Source of the DNA: Zelopaecilomyces penicillatus | Taxonomy: Eukaryota > Ascomycota > Sordariomycetes > Hypocreales > Pseudodiploosporaceae | Assembly (NCBI GenBank): GCA_005765155.1 | Contig: VCCP01000006.1 | Coordinates: forward strand, 322,501-386,500 | DNA length: 64,000 nt | Direction: 5' to 3' | Shown: positions 60,209 through 64,000 of the stretch, one piece after another | Layout of the letters: each line of letters opens with the position of its first letter | How positions within the stretch are numbered: the first letter of the stretch is position 1 | The notes under the pieces: generated by a model | The model's input: only the letters and a program-made list of their open reading frames with translations | Told to the model about the DNA's origin: nothing | The model's database searches: none | Translations under genes and position numbers: made by a program

Positions 60209-60636
60209 TCAATGTGCAGGTAAGCGACCAGGCGGGGAGTAGTACTGCTTTAAGCCATCATGTCGGCTGAAAAGGAGACTGTCATCACCTGAGCTATATT
60301 GGACAGCAACAGGAGACTGGAATTGCTTCTGTGAGGAGGGATATGAGTCGTCCAAATCTTCATACATCTTGGACTTTTCACTTTGATCTTGTTGTGTCAG
60401 AAACGACACAATTCGCTTCATTTCATCTAGTAGATCACCATGATGACATGCATCCTGTGTGGCAAACCTGATAAATTAGTTATGTACCCCTTGATAATAA
60501 TGAAAGCCACCGATCCACAGCTCAACATAAATTCCATCTTGGCGTTAAATGTAGTATGGAACTCTTGCAATGCAAGTTCTACTCGCCCCTTATGTGTAAG
60601 GATATTGGGGAGCGAGCTGTCACATTTGCCAAGCAT
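60209..60636 (-). pseudogene. Possible coding relic, fungal N-terminal-domain-like
   Basis: Two adjacent minus-strand frames look protein-like: MLGKCDSSLPNILTHKGRVE... with FNAKMEFMLSCGS (60636-60427), and RFATQDACHHGDLLDEMKRI continuing VSFLTQQDQSEKSKMYEDLD to 60209. They overlap rather than join cleanly, and upstream sequence is broken by stops. The style (helical, EMKRIVSFL) recalls N-terminal domains of fungal NLR-like or ankyrin proteins, but this is an impression only. It is most likely a decayed fragment. Confidence 0.3.
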
Positions 60637-61628
60637 GATTGCACGGCGTCATCGATCTTATAAACGCCTAGAGTCACTACCAAAACCCAGCAAGCCCTGA
60701 GAAGTAATCTAGATATGTTTCATTACTATCCTGCTAGTTATAATCTATAAGAAAAACGAATTGAATGTATTATCGGTTATTGTTGAACGATAAACACACC
60801 AAGATTACTGTCCCAGAACTGGCCAAATTGTTTCATCGAGAGGTGGAATACGGATTGGTGTGCTAAAAGGTGTTGCTTCTGAGCAAGGTTTAGTCTTTAT
60901 CGGTAATTGCTGATCGGATTTATATTATCAACTTATAGAACAAACGCCGCCTTTTGACCGGGTTTCACCCACAAACCGATATGCAAACCAAGTATATAAA
61001 TCAGATATTAGCGCATCATTTGCAATGCTCTACCACAGGGCTTTCTCTAGATACGGCTTTGATGGGCTATGATTCTGCGTTCCATATACGGGATGATCCT
61101 GATCTTGAAAATGCAACATAAATTTGAAGCCATCACAAAAAGAGTGGCTTTGAGCCATGTTGGATGGACTGTCTGGAGACGAAAGTAATGCGGCATAGCT
61201 ATTGAGAATGAGCGAAATGTTTCCTTTACATCACTGGCTTCTTCGTACCACAAAGAATTAGGCTTGGCATAGTCAGTTAGATGTTAAGTGGAATTGAAGC
61301 ACACTAGGATGCTTGGTACCAGATGGAGAAGCTGAGACGATGAGGGTTTGAAAATGCGCTGTATATATGTATATATATAGGTACTGCAGAGATTGTATAT
61401 ATATGTTAAACTAAATAACTGGAGACAAATTGCTCCAAACCATAAATCATCAATACCATCAACTGTGCCCTCCTGGGTTCTATCAAAAATGCCCTCCTCT
61501 GTATGTCCAAAATCTAAGCAAATGTCATCACCATCATCCAATATGTAACCGTAAATCCAACTCAAAGTGGTTTGCTTGAAGCAATTCAAAACAACAGCCA
61601 CACAAAAGGTAGTCAACCCCCTTTTCCT
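60637..61628. other. Intergenic region left of the second proprotein gene
   Basis: AT-rich, with a (TA)n stretch near 61360-61405. No gene is supported; the 68-codon minus-strand ORF at 61047-61253 has no partner. Confidence 0.5.
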
Positions 61629-62258
61629 CTAAGGAGAGTCACTGCACTTGCTGCCACAGCCATAGTTGACAGACCGGGTGGGAGCCGTGTGAGAATATTC
61701 CTTCATCCAAGCAGTGTAATCACGGCCCTTATCGTGACACCTTCTACGGGCATAACCCTTTGTTTCCACGAGTTGCTGTTGCGCCCAGATGATGTGACAT
61801 TTTCCATCATTCCAGCTGCAAGCTGTCGAATCAGTCGCCGAGTTGCACTTTTGCAAATCATAGCCAGCATGGATACTGAAATTGATGATATCGGAACTAA
61901 TTCCAGCATCCATGCTCATCGACCAGGTTTCGCATTTAGAATTGCCGTTCATCTTGGAGACTGTACAGCTCTGCGTGCCTGTGCAGTAGGTCTTGCCAGA
62001 GGCAGGTAGCCATTCGGCGTAGAACCGCCTCTGCTCGACCACATACCAATCAGTCCAGCATCGGACACCAGAGGCGTATTTGTGGCCCTCGTTGCTGTTG
62101 ACGTAGCTGCCCTCGCCGTCGGAGTAGCGTTTGTGGAGGAGGGTGGTGTTGTCGGCGGCAGGGGGAGGGGCATCGCGGGATTCAAGGGCCATGCTGGGTA
62201 GGGCATGGACAGGCGCCAGTGCGGTGAGCGCGAGTAGGAGGAAGTTGATGATGGCCAT
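61629..62258 (-). CDS. Secreted ten-cysteine proprotein (effector- or toxin-like), paralogue 2
   Basis: This is a single exon of 209 residues; the ATG at 62258 directly precedes the signal peptide (INFLLLALTALAPVHA). The propeptide ends LHKR at 41-44, a Kex2 site. The mature part of about 165 residues keeps all ten cysteines of the copy at 43572-44195 and the blocks ASGVRCWTDW, SKCETWS, AGYDLQKCNS and GYARRRCHDKGRDYTAWMK. The two genes are inverted and 17.4 kb apart. Differences concentrate in the propeptide and between the second and third cysteines, while the C-terminal half is nearly identical. The family is unassigned; it should be secreted and proteolytically matured. Confidence 0.85.
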   Translation of the reverse strand: MAIINFLLLALTALAPVHALPSMALESRDAPPPAADNTTLLHKRYSDGEGSYVNSNEGHKYASGVRCWTDWYVVEQRRFYAEWLPASGKTYCTGTQSCTVSKMNGNSKCETWSMSMDAGISSDIINFSIHAGYDLQKCNSATDSTACSWNDGKCHIIWAQQQLVETKGYARRRCHDKGRDYTAWMKEYSHTAPTRSVNYGCGSKCSDSP

Positions 62259-62410
62259 GGTGATGATGATGATGGATTGATAACTTGGAGGGAGGTTGTA
62301 AAGACTTGATGAGTTGAGTTGGTGATCTGTGTGCTGTTTGCTTTGAAGGCTTGAGAGTGTCTTGTGTTGATGAGTTAAAAGAGCTTCATCTTCATGGTCC
62401 GGACGAACCC

Positions 62411-62549
62411 TTATATATCCATGTTTCCACCTCATGTCTCATCTCTGGGGCTCACGATATCACCACCATACCATATCTACCCACAAAACTTTTAAACATT
62501 CGGCTAAATCCCCCCCCGTAGAGAGCTTGATTACCTCCCCCGCACGGGG
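62411..62549 (-). promoter_or_regulatory. TATA box and CCCC-N4-GGGG palindrome of the second proprotein gene
   Basis: On the minus strand a TATATAA box covers 62417-62411, 159 bp from the ATG. Further upstream CCCCGTGCGGGG (62549-62538) resembles the CCCCATGGGG palindromes of the paralogue. Confidence 0.5.
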
Positions 62550-64000
62550 TAAAACTAACCGATGAAGCCACCAATCTGTGATGCTCAAAAAACGTGTCCC
62601 ATGCATGCTTACAGGTAATAGACAAGTCTCACAATCTTGGAGCAAGCACACACTCCGGGCAGCCCGATCTGACGCCTGCAAACAGATCTCGTACTTTGCT
62701 GCCCCAATAGGTATCGCACATGCCGGGTCTATTACGATGTTGTAACAAAAAAGGAAGAAAAGTGGAAGCATCAAGGAATCAACTTGGATTATTATGATAT
62801 CATGTTATCCACAATATGGGCTCGAGCTCCGGAATGTGCTTCACCCGTGCTGACTTGTGCATGGGGCGTTATAACGAACAGAGCAAGTGGTCAACCATAA
62901 ATACGATAGAACGCATGGCACGGGGCCAACCAAGCCTCATATCTTTTTGCGCCAAAACAGTCAAAACTGTACCACAACTTGAATTGAATCTTTTCGATTG
63001 GTAGTAATAATATTATGTATGCAACATGACAAATATACTCGTAGTCCATGTAGAAAACGCTCGCTGCCTTCATAAAGGCTTATGGCGAGTATACAGAGCC
63101 CCTACACCGATGATAATGATTATAGATCTTGCGAGAGATCTAAGGATCAGCAGCAGGGATAACTAAAAATCAGCTGATGTGCATAACTAGTCCACTTGTC
63201 AAAATGTATGCAGGCGTATGTGGGGAATTGTCATCAAGGGGGGGGGGGGCTTGCTCATCATTAGCCACACTGGCTTTTTTCAGAAACGATCAAACGGCAC
63301 ATATTTCCCGAGTAGGGGGGCTTGGCAGCGATCATGGGCTTAAAGCTTATTCTTTGTGTCAACAGATCTTGGCGTTCATGGCTTGCAGGATGTTGATATC
63401 ATGGCTGAGGTTCTCCCATGACAGCCTCTAGCTAGGTAGTGAGGCTTTTACCAACTCACTCACGAAGCATTCGAGTATAGGTTTTAGTACTGATAATTAT
63501 CATCATATATGCAGCTACACTAACTACAGGTCAGTTCGGCAAACCCGAAGACACCTACATCTTCCACTGTTTTGCCAATGATATCACTTTGACTTAACTA
63601 TGTAAGGGTTATCGCGTTGGGCTGATGTGTAATGAGACCCAGCCGTGTCCGAGGTAACGCTAGAAAGACACAGTCACAATCTACCACGTTGACGTGATCT
63701 GAAGTCAAGACATCTCCACCTCTTTAATTCAGATGAAGTCCTCACTCCCCACAACTGCAACATCGCATCATGCCACCACGCTGTAACGTGGTAGGACATG
63801 CCATACAGATTCTTGTATACTACGGTACCATTCCTATGCCATTGGTCAGTAATTAGTAGTTCATTGCTTGCCCTTTGAGTTCCTGACCAAAAGCCAGCCT
63901 CTCTTGCGCTAAGGCAGTCAGCAGAAGCAACACCACACGGCCATGCCTTGTCCCCAGATGCAGAGCTGCTTCCAATAACATATGCATACAAGTTAGCAAC
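62550..64000. other. Right-end region, no supported gene
   Basis: It contains upstream sequence of the proprotein gene, a G-run at 63239-63250 and short ORFs on both strands without motifs. Nothing else is recognised. Confidence 0.55.

Noticed and set aside
1..64000. CRISPR arrays, bacterial-type operons or phage genes
   Set aside because: No spaced direct repeats or prokaryotic gene structure; genes have spliceosomal introns.

Overview
The window is nuclear DNA of a filamentous ascomycete, probably a sordariomycete of the Hypocreales type. Genes have short GT-AG introns with CTAAC/CTGAC branch-like sites, several proteins are typical of such fungi (CSC1/RSN1-like channel, F-box protein, class V cAMP-receptor-like GPCR, FMO fused to DUF6314), and gene-rich stretches alternate with gene-poor ones. 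The species cannot be named from the sequence.

Layout. 1-1650: multiply broken coding relic. 2.0-2.8 kb: decayed alpha/beta hydrolase. 5.1-7.0 kb: C2-domain protein. 7.2-7.9 kb (-): hotdog thioesterase. 8.9-10.6 kb: GPCR. 10.9-11.9 kb (-): NAD(P)-binding reductase-like protein. 12.8-15.3 kb: FMO-DUF6314 fusion. 15.7-16.7 kb (-): coiled-coil protein. 18.4-19.4 kb: broken D-2-hydroxyacid dehydrogenase. 20.0-22.4 kb (-): F-box gene with one in-frame TAG. 23.0-25.8 kb (-): RSN1/CSC1 channel. 26-32 kb: gene-poor. 32.4-33.3 kb: cysteine-rich single-pass membrane protein. 34.3-39.1 kb (-): glycogen debranching enzyme, whose last exon had to be found by splicing. 43.6-44.2 kb and 61.6-62.3 kb (-): two inverted paralogues encoding secreted ten-cysteine proproteins. 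45.8-46.5 kb: pogo-type DNA-binding module without a transposase core. 48.9-49.4 kb: small two-exon gene. 50.1-54.4 kb: LINE insertion with a 14-bp target duplication. 54.5-56.7 kb (-): Baeyer-Villiger-type monooxygenase.

The most unusual object is the LINE. Its reverse transcriptase on the + strand is 5'-truncated and broken. Between the reverse transcriptase and the 3' tail lies a complete-looking antisense gene with a TATA box, seven coding exons and about eight short introns. Every intron carries a pair of copies of the same motif (CGCTGCG on the gene strand, CGCAGCG on +). The same word is strongly over-represented through the reverse-transcriptase ORF. This looks like an undescribed antisense passenger gene with introner-like repeated introns. 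The antisense orientation would let the introns survive retrotransposition.

A second theme is decay by single nonsense codons in otherwise well-preserved genes (hydrolase, dehydrogenase, F-box gene, LINE genes). All are TAA or TAG, compatible with CpA-to-TpA (RIP-like) change. I see no gene cluster tying the metabolic genes together; most of the housekeeping genes appear independent.
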